Positions 24,259 through 35,109 of a stretch of DNA of 64,000 bases are shown piece after piece. Numbering within the stretch: position 1 is the stretch's first letter; every line of letters begins with the position of its first letter. Origin of the DNA: VRUE01 sp963742535 (lineage in GTDB: Bacteria > Actinomycetota > Thermoleophilia > Solirubrobacterales > 70-9). The position numbers and the translations under genes are program-made. Below the pieces are notes generated by a model, which did no database searches, was not told where the DNA came from, and saw only the letters and a program-made list of their open reading frames with translations. The stretch is from assembly GCA_963742535.1 (NCBI GenBank), contig CAVUMC010000002.1:806001-870000 (forward strand), written 5' to 3'.

Positions 24259-24437
24259 ACTTCGCCTTCGAGAACTTCGCCTTCCCCGCCAACGGCGCCT
24301 TTGCGCACACCGCTACCGGGATGGTCCAGATGCATGCCGGCGATCACGTCGAAATGTGGGTCTCGCAGGGCGCGACCACGGCGACCCTGTACTTCGGCTC
24401 CGTGCTCTCGATCGCCTGGGTCGGCCCCCTGAGCTGA
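24255..24437 (+). pseudogene. 3' remnant of a jelly-roll/C1q-like protein gene
   Basis: Between the PLP gene and the UvrA-like gene the plus strand reads FAFENFAFPANGAFAHTATG, then MVQMHAGDHVEMWVSQGATT, then ATLYFGSVLSIAWVGPLS and a stop at 24435-24437. GDHVEMWVSQ...YFGS...A is typical of the end of C1q/TNF-like or phage-type jelly-roll domains. No start codon with a ribosome site precedes it, and the upstream part is missing. The first in-frame ATG is at 24321. It looks like the tail of a gene removed by rearrangement. Confidence 0.45.
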
Positions 24438-24452
24438 GAGCCCGATGACGGT

Positions 24453-26809
<2,357 letters not shown>

Positions 26810-26810
<1 letters not shown>

Positions 26811-27220
26811 TACGACGCGGCGGGCGGCTGGTCGATGCGGATCAGGTTGCCTGACGGGTCACGCACGGCAAAGTCGCGCGTGCCCCAGGGCTGGTCGGTC
26901 GGCTCCTGCACGATCTCGGCGCCCGAGCCGTCCACTTTCGTGAAGGTGGCATCGAGGTCGTCGGTGTGGAAGTGAACGCCGTTGAGGGCGCCCTTGGCGA
27001 TCAGAGCGGAGAGCGCGCCCTGATCAGCGGGACTGCCGTTCAAGTAGTTGGTGAGGACGATCGCGACGCCGGGCTGAGAACCGGCGCCAACGGTGAGCCA
27101 GCGGAACTCGCCTTTGGCGACGTCGTTGCGGAGCTCGAGGCCGAGCGTGTCGCGGTAGAAGGCAAGCGCCTGGTCGGGGTCATGGACTAGGACGAAGCAT
27201 TGGGAGAGTGTGAGGTTCAT
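26810..27220 (-). CDS. VOC-family protein in AraC/UvrA-like operon
   Basis: A 136-residue glyoxalase/bleomycin-resistance-fold protein. SQCFVLVHDPDQALAFYRDTLGLELRND opens it and RDFAVRDPSGNLIRIDQPP closes it. The middle has GVHFHTDDLDATFTKVDGSG with a possible metal-ligand His. The ATG at 27218-27220 is taken in preference to the longer frame because it directly precedes the fold. It lies 10 bases after the AraC gene and overlaps the UvrA-like start by one base. Such VOC proteins often sequester or modify drugs, which fits the operon. Confidence 0.86.
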
Positions 27221-27230
27221 GTCGGCAAGG

Positions 27231-27671
27231 CTAGGGAGCAACGGCCACGGGAGTTTCTCCAATCCTGCTCGGTCGGTGGCTGGGGCGGGTGAGGTCTTTG
27301 GCGATGCAGCCCGGGACCTTTTCCAGCGCGCCGTGGTCCCGCGCCCGGTAGGCCGTCGGCGTCTCCCCCACCAGCTTGGTGAAGCGGGCGCTGAACGAGC
27401 CCAGTGACGAACACCCGACCGCCCAGCAGGCTTCGCTGACGGAGATGTCGCCGCGGCGCAGCAACGCCTTCGCCCGCTCGATTCGCCGCGTCATCAAATA
27501 GCCGTACGGCGTCTCCCCGTACGCCGTGCGGAACTGCCGCGAGAAATGCGCCGACGACATCAAGGCGGTGCGAGCGAGCGCCTCGACGTCGAGCGGTCGC
27601 TCGTACTCACGATCCATCCGGTCGCGGGCGCGGCGCAAGTGCGCGAGGTTGGCGAGCTCCTCTGCGTTCAC
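27231..27671 (-). CDS. AraC-family transcription regulator
   Basis: About 146 residues, essentially the DNA-binding domain. The first helix-turn-helix is PLDVEALARTALMSSAHFSRQFRTAYGETPYGYLMTRRIERAK and the second is SVSEACWAVGCSSLGSFSARFTKLVGETPTAYR. There is no separate ligand domain. It heads the operon with the VOC protein and the UvrA-like ATPase and probably controls it. The GTG at 27669-27671 gives VNAEELANLAHLRRARDRM; an ATG at 27693-27695 would add eight residues. It is divergent from the ureohydrolase, so one regulatory gap may serve both. Confidence 0.88.
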   Translation of the reverse strand: MNAEELANLAHLRRARDRMDREYERPLDVEALARTALMSSAHFSRQFRTAYGETPYGYLMTRRIERAKALLRRGDISVSEACWAVGCSSLGSFSARFTKLVGETPTAYRARDHGALEKVPGCIAKDLTRPSHRPSRIGETPVAVAP

Positions 27672-27711
27672 GATGCGAGGGTAGCGACCGCCCATCGAGT
27701 ACAAATCGTCG

Positions 27712-28671
27712 ATGGCGGAAGAGCTGCTCGCGGATGGCGTGCGCACCTTCTTTGGCGTACCGGCGGTCTCAGACCTCGATGCGCTGGAAGCCGACGTCGC
27801 CTTCCTCGGCGTCCCGTTCGATGCCGGCACGCCGCAGCCCGGCAACCGCACGGGCCAGACCGGTGGCCCGGCCGCCGCGCGAGCGACCTCCCACGAGCAG
27901 CTCGACCCTCCCGGCCCCAACGGCACCGGTGGCTGGTACGACATCGAGACCGGTCGCGAGCATCTGCTCGGCGTGACGATGGCCGACCTCGGCGACGTCC
28001 ACATCCAGGGCGCCGACGAAGAGCGCAACTTCGCCCGCATGAGCGCGGTCGCGCGGCGAGTCGTCGAGAGAGGGGCCCTACCGGTCGCCGTGGGCGGCGA
28101 CCACAGCATCAGCTTCCCTCTGGGGCGCGGAGTGAGCGAAGTCGAGCCGGTCGCCTTCGTCCACGTCGATGCCCACGCCGACTTCCTCGACGAGCTCGAC
28201 GGCGCTCGCTTCAGCGGCGCGAGCCAGCTGCGCCGACTCGCCGAGCTGCCCTCGGTCCACAATGTCGTCGCCCTCGGCCTTCGCAACGTCGCGCGCGCCG
28301 AGGTGGACGGCATGCGCGAGCTCGGGGTCGGCTGGGCCACCACACTCGACATGATCGAGCGCGACCCGAGGGATGTGGTCTCCGAGCTCGTGCCGACCGA
28401 CGTCCCGCTCTACGTCTCCGTCGATCTCGATGTGCTCGACATCTCACTCGTCCCCGGCACGACCCTGCCGGAGCCCGGGGGCCTCTCCTACCGCCGGCTG
28501 CGCGAAACCTTGGCCGCGGTGGCCCGACGCGGTCGGATCGTCGCGGTCGACATCGCCGAGCTCAATCCCCCCTACGACCACTCCGGGGTAACTGCCCGCC
28601 TCGCGACCTGGACGATCACCCATCTCCTCGGCGAGATCTTTGATCAGCCGGGTCCGACCGACTCCCGCTAG
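27712..28671 (+). CDS. ureohydrolase (agmatinase/arginase family)
   Basis: A 319-residue binuclear manganese hydrolase that removes urea, or a formamide-type group, from guanidino compounds. The metal ligands are in AVGGDHSISFPLG near residue 126, FVHVDAHADFLDE near residue 149 and YVSVDLDVLDIS near residue 237. VALGLRNV near residue 188 and EPGGLSYRRL near residue 259 are also typical. Agmatinase, guanidinobutyrase and formimidoylglutamase share this pattern, so the guanidine substrate is open. It is divergent from the AraC operon and convergent with the Rhs gene, 6 bases away. Confidence 0.9.
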   Translation: MAEELLADGVRTFFGVPAVSDLDALEADVAFLGVPFDAGTPQPGNRTGQTGGPAAARATSHEQLDPPGPNGTGGWYDIETGREHLLGVTMADLGDVHIQGADEERNFARMSAVARRVVERGALPVAVGGDHSISFPLGRGVSEVEPVAFVHVDAHADFLDELDGARFSGASQLRRLAELPSVHNVVALGLRNVARAEVDGMRELGVGWATTLDMIERDPRDVVSELVPTDVPLYVSVDLDVLDISLVPGTTLPEPGGLSYRRLRETLAAVARRGRIVAVDIAELNPPYDHSGVTARLATWTITHLLGEIFDQPGPTDSR

Positions 28672-28677
28672 CGACGC

Positions 28678-31600
28678 TCAGAACAGCAGCTGCTGGCAGA
28701 CGCCGAGCGCAGCCTTCGCCTCGAGGCCCGCGTGACTGGGCTTGGTCAGCGCCTCCAGCGACTTGTTGGGATCGACCTTGATCCCGTCCGCGGAATCGAC
28801 GCAGGCGCCGAGCGCACAGACCTTGAGGTTGGCCTGACGCTTCTGGCAATTGCCGTCGGTCGAAGCTTCGTAGCCGAGCTCGGTGCCAACGATCGGACCG
28901 AGGCCGGCCGAGGCGGAGGCCTTGGCGTAGAACTTGGATTCGTCGAGTCCCCCCATCGGCGAGATCTCGACGTCGTTGCCCATGCCCGCGCCGAACTCGA
29001 CGCAGGCCGAGAGGCCTTTATCGGTGATCGCGAATTTGGTGCCGACGCAGAGTCCCTCGCAAAGGCTGAGCGAGCCGGAGCCGAACCCGGTCGGATCCGA
29101 GTACTGGACCGGGTCACCGCCGGCGTAGGAGAAGAGGTTGGCGGCGCCCCCACCCAGGCCCAGCGGGTCGCGGGACATGAATCGCCCGGAGGCCGGATCG
29201 TAGGCCCGCACACCCATCTCGACGACGCCCGCGAAGGGATCGGAGATCCCGCCGGCGTAGCCGATCGGCAGTTCGAATCCTGGGGCGGAATCACTCAGCA
29301 CCTCGCCGAAGGCGCTGTAGGAGACGGTCTTGACGGCCGTGCCGGAGGCGTTGCTGACGACTCGGGGAGAGCCGACCTGATCGGTCGAGACGTAGTAGCG
29401 CGTGGCGCCGCGCAGGATCGAGAAGAGGTAGCCGCTGTCGGTGTAGTCGAGCGTATCGAGAGTGCCATCGGGCTCGATCGCCGCGGTGACCTGGAGCTGC
29501 TGGTCGAGGTTGCCGTAGAGGTAACGCCAGGTCTGGCCGCTGACGGTGCGCGCGACCAGGCGGCCCCAGCCGTCGTAGGCGTAGGTCCCGGTAACGCCGC
29601 CGACCGTCGCCGAGGTCATCTCGCCGCGGGCCGAGTAGGTGAAGGAGCTGCCGCCGCGGGCGGTAACGAAGCCGTCCTGCCCGGCGGTGTAGGCGGTGCC
29701 GCCGAGGCCGGTGATCAGGCCGTTGACGTCGTAGGTCGCCGTGGTCGTCGCCGTCCCTTCGACCTGGCGAGTGGTGCGGTTGCCGTCGGCGTCGTAGGCG
29801 TAGTGCTCGGTCAGGGTGCCGTCGCGGCGAACATCCGTCAGCCGCCCGTCGGCGTCGTATTCGTAGGTGAAGGTGCGGGGCGTGCCGGCGATCGTCTCCA
29901 CCTTTTTCGTCAGGCGCCCGCCGGCATCGTGGCTGAGCACCATTTTGTAGGCGGTGGTGCCGTTGACGCCGTCGGTGCGGGTTTCGAGCCGACCCAAGCT
30001 GTCCCAGGCCTGGGCGACCGCCAGCGGGCCGCCGCTGATCGCGGAGATCGACCCCTGCGGCCCGGAGCGGGTCATCGTGAATGGGCCCTGCGTGGTCACC
30101 CGGCCGGCCTCGTCGCGGCCGATAGCCGTCGTCGACGATTCCGCCCCGGCACTGGCTTTCACCTGCGCGGGACGCAGGTTCGCGTCGTAGGTGTAGTTGT
30201 AGGCGCCGGCAGCCGGCCCCGACCAGGTCGCGGAGGTGAGCAGGTCACCGTCGTAGGTCATCGCCAGGCCCTCGGCGGTGCCCCCGCCAGCAGGCGTCCG
30301 GGTCAGCGACGAGACCCGCGAGTCGTTGCCGAGGTAGCCGACGCCGACGCTCGCCTCGGGGTAGGCGATCGAGTTGACGCGGCCGCCAGCGTCGCGGCCG
30401 ATTTCGATTTTGCGACCGGCGGGAAGGGTCGTCGTCTTCGGCTGGCCGTCGGCGTCGTAGGCGTTGCGGTAGCCGAGCCCGCTGCCCGGTGGCAGGAACG
30501 CTTCCAGCCGTCCCGCGGGCGTGAAGTTCAATTTGGCGCTGGCCCCCGACGGCAGCGTCAGTTTCGTCAGCCGGTCGACGCCGTTGTATTCGTAGCCGTA
30601 GGTCTCACCGGCGGGCGTTTCCACCGATTTGAGGCGACCGGCTTCGTCGTATCCGTAGCTCGTCTTGTGTTCCAGCGCATCGGTGCGGGTTGCGGGACGA
30701 TCGTGAGCGTCGTAGGTGTATTTGACCGACTGATCACCCTCGTCGATGCGGGATACCCGGCCGCGACCGTCGACCGTGGCCGTTCTCGTCGCTTCGGCCG
30801 CGTCTTCCTGGAGTGAGGTGACGTGACCCTTGGCGTCGAACTGCTCGACCGCCCGCTTGCCGACCTCGTCGGTCACGGTCAGGGTTCGGGTCGAGCCCGC
30901 GTAGGTTCGCGTCGTCGAGGTCTGCGTGCCGAGCCGGAAGCGGTCTTTGAATTCGTTGATGCTGAATGGATTTTTCGAGTCGGTGAGCGACGTTTCGCGG
31001 CTGTGGGTGAGATGGAAGGTCAGGCTCGACGGCTCTTTGATCGCGATATCCCCCGGGAAGGACGCGAGCGAGCCGAAGCGAGGGTCGGGTGATTGCGTGA
31101 CCGTGCTGGTGCGGCCGTCGTCGAGGGTCGCGGTGACGGTGCCATCGGGGGCGATTTTGGTCAGCGTCTGCGCCCCGGAGGGTGAGGTGACGGTCCGAGT
31201 CCAGCCGCTGGCTGCGTCGCCGCCGTTGAGGAAGGACGTTTTGTGGCCCAGCGGGCTGGTCAGCGTCACTTCCCGGTCGCTGCTGCCCTGCACGGAGGAG
31301 ACCGTCGTTTTCACCCCGTCGGGATCGGTGTCGGCGCTGACGAAACCGTTGGCGTCGTATTCGAATTTGTGGACGCCGCCGGCGGCGTCGGTCTCTTTGC
31401 TCAGCAGGCCGCCGCTTTTGTATTCGAGCTGGGTCGCCGATAGGCCCGGGCGCTGGACCGTCGCCAGATTGCCACTGCCGTCGAGGCCGAGGGTCGTGCG
31501 CTCACCGGTGGGAGCGACGATCGCAGTCGGTTTTCCGCCCCCGTCCCGTTCGATCGTCGTCACGCGGTCGTCGCGGTCGGTGATCGTTTCCAGGCGGCCA

Positions 31601-32133
31601 GCGGAGTCGTAGGCAAAGCGCCAGATCGGAACGCCGGTGATGGCGTCGAGCGTTTCCGTGTGACGGCCGTTCGAGTCAAAGCGGTAGAGCTCGCGCCCGT
31701 CGCGGGAGGGCACCGTGTAGCCGGACAGCGCGAAACCCGGGATCCCCGGCTCAACCGTGCGCAGGCCAGCGTTGTTGGTGGCGACGACGATCCGCCCGTC
31801 GGGCCCGATGTCCATGTGGGTCGCGGCGCTGTTGGTGAAGTCGACGGAGAGGGCGCCGGCGCCATCGGGGCTGCTCGAGCCGGGTTCACCCGAGGTGCCC
31901 GCAAGGCGTTCGAGCGTGCCGTCACCGCGCACCGCGTCCAAGTAGCGACCGTCGTTGAAGACGACCCTGCCGTCGTCGCCGACGGCGACCGGACCGTAGT
32001 AGTTGTATTTGACCTGGTTCGCGACCTGGCCGGTGTTGCAGCAAGTGCTCGAGCCGCCACCGACGATGCGTTCAACTTTGCCGCTCGGCAGGACGCGGTC
32101 GATCACCCTGGCGCCGGAAACTATGTGGACCAC
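28678..32133 (-). CDS. Rhs/YD-repeat giant protein, C-terminal part (frame broken from 32121-35030)
   Basis: A 1151-residue frame forming the C-terminal part of one protein. Many YD repeats are visible, such as YRFDSNGRHTETLDAITG, YEYDADGRLTDVRRDG and YAYDADGNRTTRQVEG, which wind into a hollow shell. The Rhs-associated core is near residue 955: STDQVGSPRVVS...GVRAYDPASGRFMSRDPLG. After it comes a ~130-residue Cys-rich tip (SLCEGLCVGTKF...KVCALGACVDS...GVCQQLLF) that I do not recognise. No immunity-like gene follows; the neighbour is convergent. The GTG at 32133 is only the first start after a frameshift. One missing G near 32149-32152 restores VGPDSSLYVVHIVSGARVID across the junction. Confidence 0.85.
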   Translation of the reverse strand: MVHIVSGARVIDRVLPSGKVERIVGGGSSTCCNTGQVANQVKYNYYGPVAVGDDGRVVFNDGRYLDAVRGDGTLERLAGTSGEPGSSSPDGAGALSVDFTNSAATHMDIGPDGRIVVATNNAGLRTVEPGIPGFALSGYTVPSRDGRELYRFDSNGRHTETLDAITGVPIWRFAYDSAGRLETITDRDDRVTTIERDGGGKPTAIVAPTGERTTLGLDGSGNLATVQRPGLSATQLEYKSGGLLSKETDAAGGVHKFEYDANGFVSADTDPDGVKTTVSSVQGSSDREVTLTSPLGHKTSFLNGGDAASGWTRTVTSPSGAQTLTKIAPDGTVTATLDDGRTSTVTQSPDPRFGSLASFPGDIAIKEPSSLTFHLTHSRETSLTDSKNPFSINEFKDRFRLGTQTSTTRTYAGSTRTLTVTDEVGKRAVEQFDAKGHVTSLQEDAAEATRTATVDGRGRVSRIDEGDQSVKYTYDAHDRPATRTDALEHKTSYGYDEAGRLKSVETPAGETYGYEYNGVDRLTKLTLPSGASAKLNFTPAGRLEAFLPPGSGLGYRNAYDADGQPKTTTLPAGRKIEIGRDAGGRVNSIAYPEASVGVGYLGNDSRVSSLTRTPAGGGTAEGLAMTYDGDLLTSATWSGPAAGAYNYTYDANLRPAQVKASAGAESSTTAIGRDEAGRVTTQGPFTMTRSGPQGSISAISGGPLAVAQAWDSLGRLETRTDGVNGTTAYKMVLSHDAGGRLTKKVETIAGTPRTFTYEYDADGRLTDVRRDGTLTEHYAYDADGNRTTRQVEGTATTTATYDVNGLITGLGGTAYTAGQDGFVTARGGSSFTYSARGEMTSATVGGVTGTYAYDGWGRLVARTVSGQTWRYLYGNLDQQLQVTAAIEPDGTLDTLDYTDSGYLFSILRGATRYYVSTDQVGSPRVVSNASGTAVKTVSYSAFGEVLSDSAPGFELPIGYAGGISDPFAGVVEMGVRAYDPASGRFMSRDPLGLGGGAANLFSYAGGDPVQYSDPTGFGSGSLSLCEGLCVGTKFAITDKGLSACVEFGAGMGNDVEISPMGGLDESKFYAKASASAGLGPIVGTELGYEASTDGNCQKRQANLKVCALGACVDSADGIKVDPNKSLEALTKPSHAGLEAKAALGVCQQLLF

Positions 32134-35030
32134 GTAGAGGCTGGAGTCGGGCCGACGGCAAAGGTGTCGGTGCCGAAGTTCCCTTCGCCGGGGCCGACGC
32201 CCGAGGTGTAGAAGGTTTCCAGCACCCCTTTGGCGTTGATGCGCTGGATCCGGGGCAGGCTGGCGATGTAGACCGTGCCGTCGGGGGCCGAGTCGATCGC
32301 CTCGGGCGCGTCGAGCAGGACCTGCGAGGCGGGCGTGCCGTCGCCGCCGTTGGGCGTCACCGACTGGGTCATGTCAAGGTCGCCGGCGGTGACCTGGTTC
32401 ACGGTCCCGTTGGGCTCGACCTTCCACAGGATCCCCTTGGTGGTGCTGCTGTTGGTCGTCAAGACCCAAGCGCCGCCGTTGGGCGCCGGGGAGATCCCCG
32501 TCTGCCCGAAGCCTTTGCCGGGCGAGGCTTTGGGCAGGGTCGCCACGGTCGAGACCGTGCCGTCGGGCGCGACCCGGCGCACCCGCATCGTGGACTGGTT
32601 GTCGTTGATCGTGTAGAGGACGTCGAGGAACCAGGCACTGCCGTCGGGCTGCCAGGTGACTCCTTTGATGTTGCGCGAGTCGGGGTAGGTCACCTCTTCG
32701 AGGGGGTTAGCGAGCCGCCGGGCGACGTTCTGCACGGGCGAGGCCATGTCGTCACCGCTACCGAGCTCGACCACCTTGGAGACTGGGTCGAGCGCGTGGT
32801 GCACGTTCAACGTCCAGCCGCCGAGGAAGGCGGGCGGCATCGCCTGCTTGCCGATCATGGTGAATTCCGAGCTCTGGGTGATCTTCACCTCCTTGCGCGT
32901 TTTCACCGGCGAGAGCGCGTCGCCGAAGCGGGAGAAGGCTTCCGTGAGCTGGGCCGGACTGCGGTAGACAGCGTCGTAGACGTAGGTGATCGTGTCCACG
33001 CCAGGCACGGTGCCTACGGCCGCGCGGCCGTAGGCGTCGAGCCCGTTCCAGTGGAAGGTGTGGGTCAAGTTGGTCTGCGGCGGGTATTCGGTGTGCTCGA
33101 TCTGACCCCCGACCTGGACATCGAGTTCGATTCGCTTCAGCGGCGCCGGCACGCTGGCGCCGCTGACCGGGATTTCGACGTCGCGCACGCTGCGCGCTTC
33201 CGCCCTCGCGCTCGTGTAGTCGAGCGAAAACGGCGTCCCCGCGATCGGCAGCGCCTCGCGCAGCGCCTGCGAGTCGCAGTCGACCGAGGAGCCGGTTTCC
33301 GATTCGCAGGGCGGCTTGGGGTCTTTCGGGTCCTTGGGGTTGTTGGGGCGCGGCGGGCGCGGCGGTTTCGGCGGTTCGGATCCACCGGGGGGCCCGAAGG
33401 GCCAGTTCTGGTCCCAGGAGGAGAAGTGGGTTACGGCGATCCGCCACAGCTCCTTGCCAGCCGAGTAGACGCCGGCGAGCGCGGTTAGCTCCTGGTCGCT
33501 GATGCCAAGGCCGGTCAGCGTTTCCGCGCTCTCCGCGGTGCCGTCGCCGTTAACGTCGAGTTCCGCCTTGCCGCCCACGATCGCCGTGATCTTGACCACG
33601 CGCCCATTCGACTCCGGCACCCACTCGCCGCTGTTCGCGTCGTAGTAGCCGAGCGGTATGACGGTGCCGACTGGCATGCCGATGAAGTTGTCGGTGTAGA
33701 TCGGCACCGCCTTGTTGAACTCGACCTTGGCGTCCGCTTCTACCGCCTCATCGACGCTGTAGTCGGCAGCGTAGGTGTAGGCGGAGCTGGGCGGGAGGTC
33801 GCCGGGCATCGACTCGGGACCGCGCGTCCCGACCGTGTACTCGGTGGCGCGCACGTGCATCGTCGGCAGCGGCTGCGTGCCGCCGCCCGGCAGTTTCATC
33901 GTCGCCGCAGTGCCGGGCATGAAGAGCAGCGTCGCGCGACGGTCCCCCGATGTGTCGCTGGACATGCTCGACCGCGCGATCTGGACAGCGGAGGCGTTCG
34001 AGGCGATCTGGGTCACCGCCGCGTCGAAGTGGCGCAGGACGACGTCTTCGACCTTTTCGTAATCGCGCAACCGCGGGTCGACGTCGCGGTCGACCGGCAG
34101 GAAGGTCGGCCGTTCGAAGTGCAGGGTGAGCAGGCCGCCGGCATTGACCGCGAGGTCGTAGCGACCGTCAGCGCGGGTGATCGTCTGGCCCAGCTCCGGG
34201 TGGTCGGCGACCGTCACCACCACGCTCGGCAGCGGGGTCCCTTCGGCGCCGAGCACGCGCCCGCGCAGAACGCCGGCGCGGGCCGGTTCGATCGTTTCGT
34301 CGTCGACCCCGGTCTGGACGTGACCGGGCCCTTCGAAGAGGAAAGAGGTCGATTCCCCGAACGGGGCGGGTTCTCCCGCCGGCAGCGCTGACGCCTGCGG
34401 CGGCGCGGGGGCCGAGGGCACCGGGTCATCGCTACCGGGCAAGCCAGGCGGCGTCGGTTCTTCTTCTTTTGGCGGTTCTTCTTCTTTGGGCGGTTCTTCT
34501 TTCGGCGTTGTGCCGGGGCGCGGGGTTTCCGCGGGCGGCGTCGGCCCGCCGGACCCGCCGCCGGGGTTGCCGGAAGAACCGACGCGGAAGGCCGCCGAGC
34601 CGGCGAGACAGTTATTGGTCTCGCTCGATTCCTTGACCTTGGCACCGGAGTCGGCGCAGGCGATCAACTTGAAGCTGCCGGTCTTGCTGTTCGCGGGAAT
34701 CGTCAGCTTGCCGCGCACGGTGGCGCCGTGGTGAGGCTTCAGCGCCGGCACTTTGAGGCTGCCGGCCAGCTTGATGTCAGAAGGCGAGTGCTTGCGACCG
34801 CTGCCGAGGTAGGCGGCCAATTTCGAGGCGCCGGCTGCGCCCTTGCCGCCGTTGCTGACCTTGGCCACGATCGAGACCTTGCTCCCCGGCGCCGCCGAGC
34901 CACCCGCCGGCGTCAGCGAGCCGACGGTGAGGTCAGCGAGCTTTGGCGCCGCCGCCGAAGCGGGCGCCACAAATACGGTCAGCACCGTAAGCAGGCAGAC
35001 GAGTCGAGCCTTCTTGATCCCCCCAATCAT
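32121..35030 (-). CDS. Rhs/YD-repeat giant protein, N-terminal part
   Basis: About 969 residues. The signal peptide is KKARLVCLLTVLTVFVAPASA. A CARDB-like module follows (VGSLTPAGGSAAPGSKVSIVAKVSN ... SSETNNCL). A Pro/Glu-rich linker comes next (~residues 165-210), then a carboxypeptidase-regulatory-like beta sandwich (GRVLGAEGTPLPSVVVTV ... RADGRYDLAV). Further on are an RHS-type segment (SLDYTSARAEARSV) and NHL-like repeats (GVTWQPDGSAWFLDVLY, APDGTVSTVATLPKA). It ends at a TAG at 32121 only because of the missing base. With the next frame it makes a secreted protein of about 2,120 residues. The ATG at 35028-35030 precedes the signal; an ATG at 35051 and a GTG at 35057 are in frame. Confidence 0.85.
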   Translation of the reverse strand: MIGGIKKARLVCLLTVLTVFVAPASAAAPKLADLTVGSLTPAGGSAAPGSKVSIVAKVSNGGKGAAGASKLAAYLGSGRKHSPSDIKLAGSLKVPALKPHHGATVRGKLTIPANSKTGSFKLIACADSGAKVKESSETNNCLAGSAAFRVGSSGNPGGGSGGPTPPAETPRPGTTPKEEPPKEEEPPKEEEPTPPGLPGSDDPVPSAPAPPQASALPAGEPAPFGESTSFLFEGPGHVQTGVDDETIEPARAGVLRGRVLGAEGTPLPSVVVTVADHPELGQTITRADGRYDLAVNAGGLLTLHFERPTFLPVDRDVDPRLRDYEKVEDVVLRHFDAAVTQIASNASAVQIARSSMSSDTSGDRRATLLFMPGTAATMKLPGGGTQPLPTMHVRATEYTVGTRGPESMPGDLPPSSAYTYAADYSVDEAVEADAKVEFNKAVPIYTDNFIGMPVGTVIPLGYYDANSGEWVPESNGRVVKITAIVGGKAELDVNGDGTAESAETLTGLGISDQELTALAGVYSAGKELWRIAVTHFSSWDQNWPFGPPGGSEPPKPPRPPRPNNPKDPKDPKPPCESETGSSVDCDSQALREALPIAGTPFSLDYTSARAEARSVRDVEIPVSGASVPAPLKRIELDVQVGGQIEHTEYPPQTNLTHTFHWNGLDAYGRAAVGTVPGVDTITYVYDAVYRSPAQLTEAFSRFGDALSPVKTRKEVKITQSSEFTMIGKQAMPPAFLGGWTLNVHHALDPVSKVVELGSGDDMASPVQNVARRLANPLEEVTYPDSRNIKGVTWQPDGSAWFLDVLYTINDNQSTMRVRRVAPDGTVSTVATLPKASPGKGFGQTGISPAPNGGAWVLTTNSSTTKGILWKVEPNGTVNQVTAGDLDMTQSVTPNGGDGTPASQVLLDAPEAIDSAPDGTVYIASLPRIQRINAKGVLETFYTSGVGPGEGNFGTDTFAVGPTPASTWST

Positions 35031-35109
35031 CAGGCGCGCATACTGCCCCATAGGCACTCACGTCACAAGGCCAATTTTCGACGGAGTCCGTAAGAAAAGT
35101 CGGTGGGGC

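Noticed and set aside
27231..28352. Extension of the AraC frame through the ureohydrolase region
   Set aside because: Sequence beyond 27695 is antisense to the ureohydrolase and Ser/Arg-rich; homology begins at VNAEELANLAHL.
28732..30816. 694-residue plus-strand frame
   Set aside because: Antisense to the YD-repeat region; its apparent repeats are reflections of the coding repeats.
32121..32160. Programmed ribosomal frameshift in the Rhs gene
   Set aside because: No slippery heptamer or downstream structure is evident; a one-base loss is simpler and similar indels occur elsewhere.
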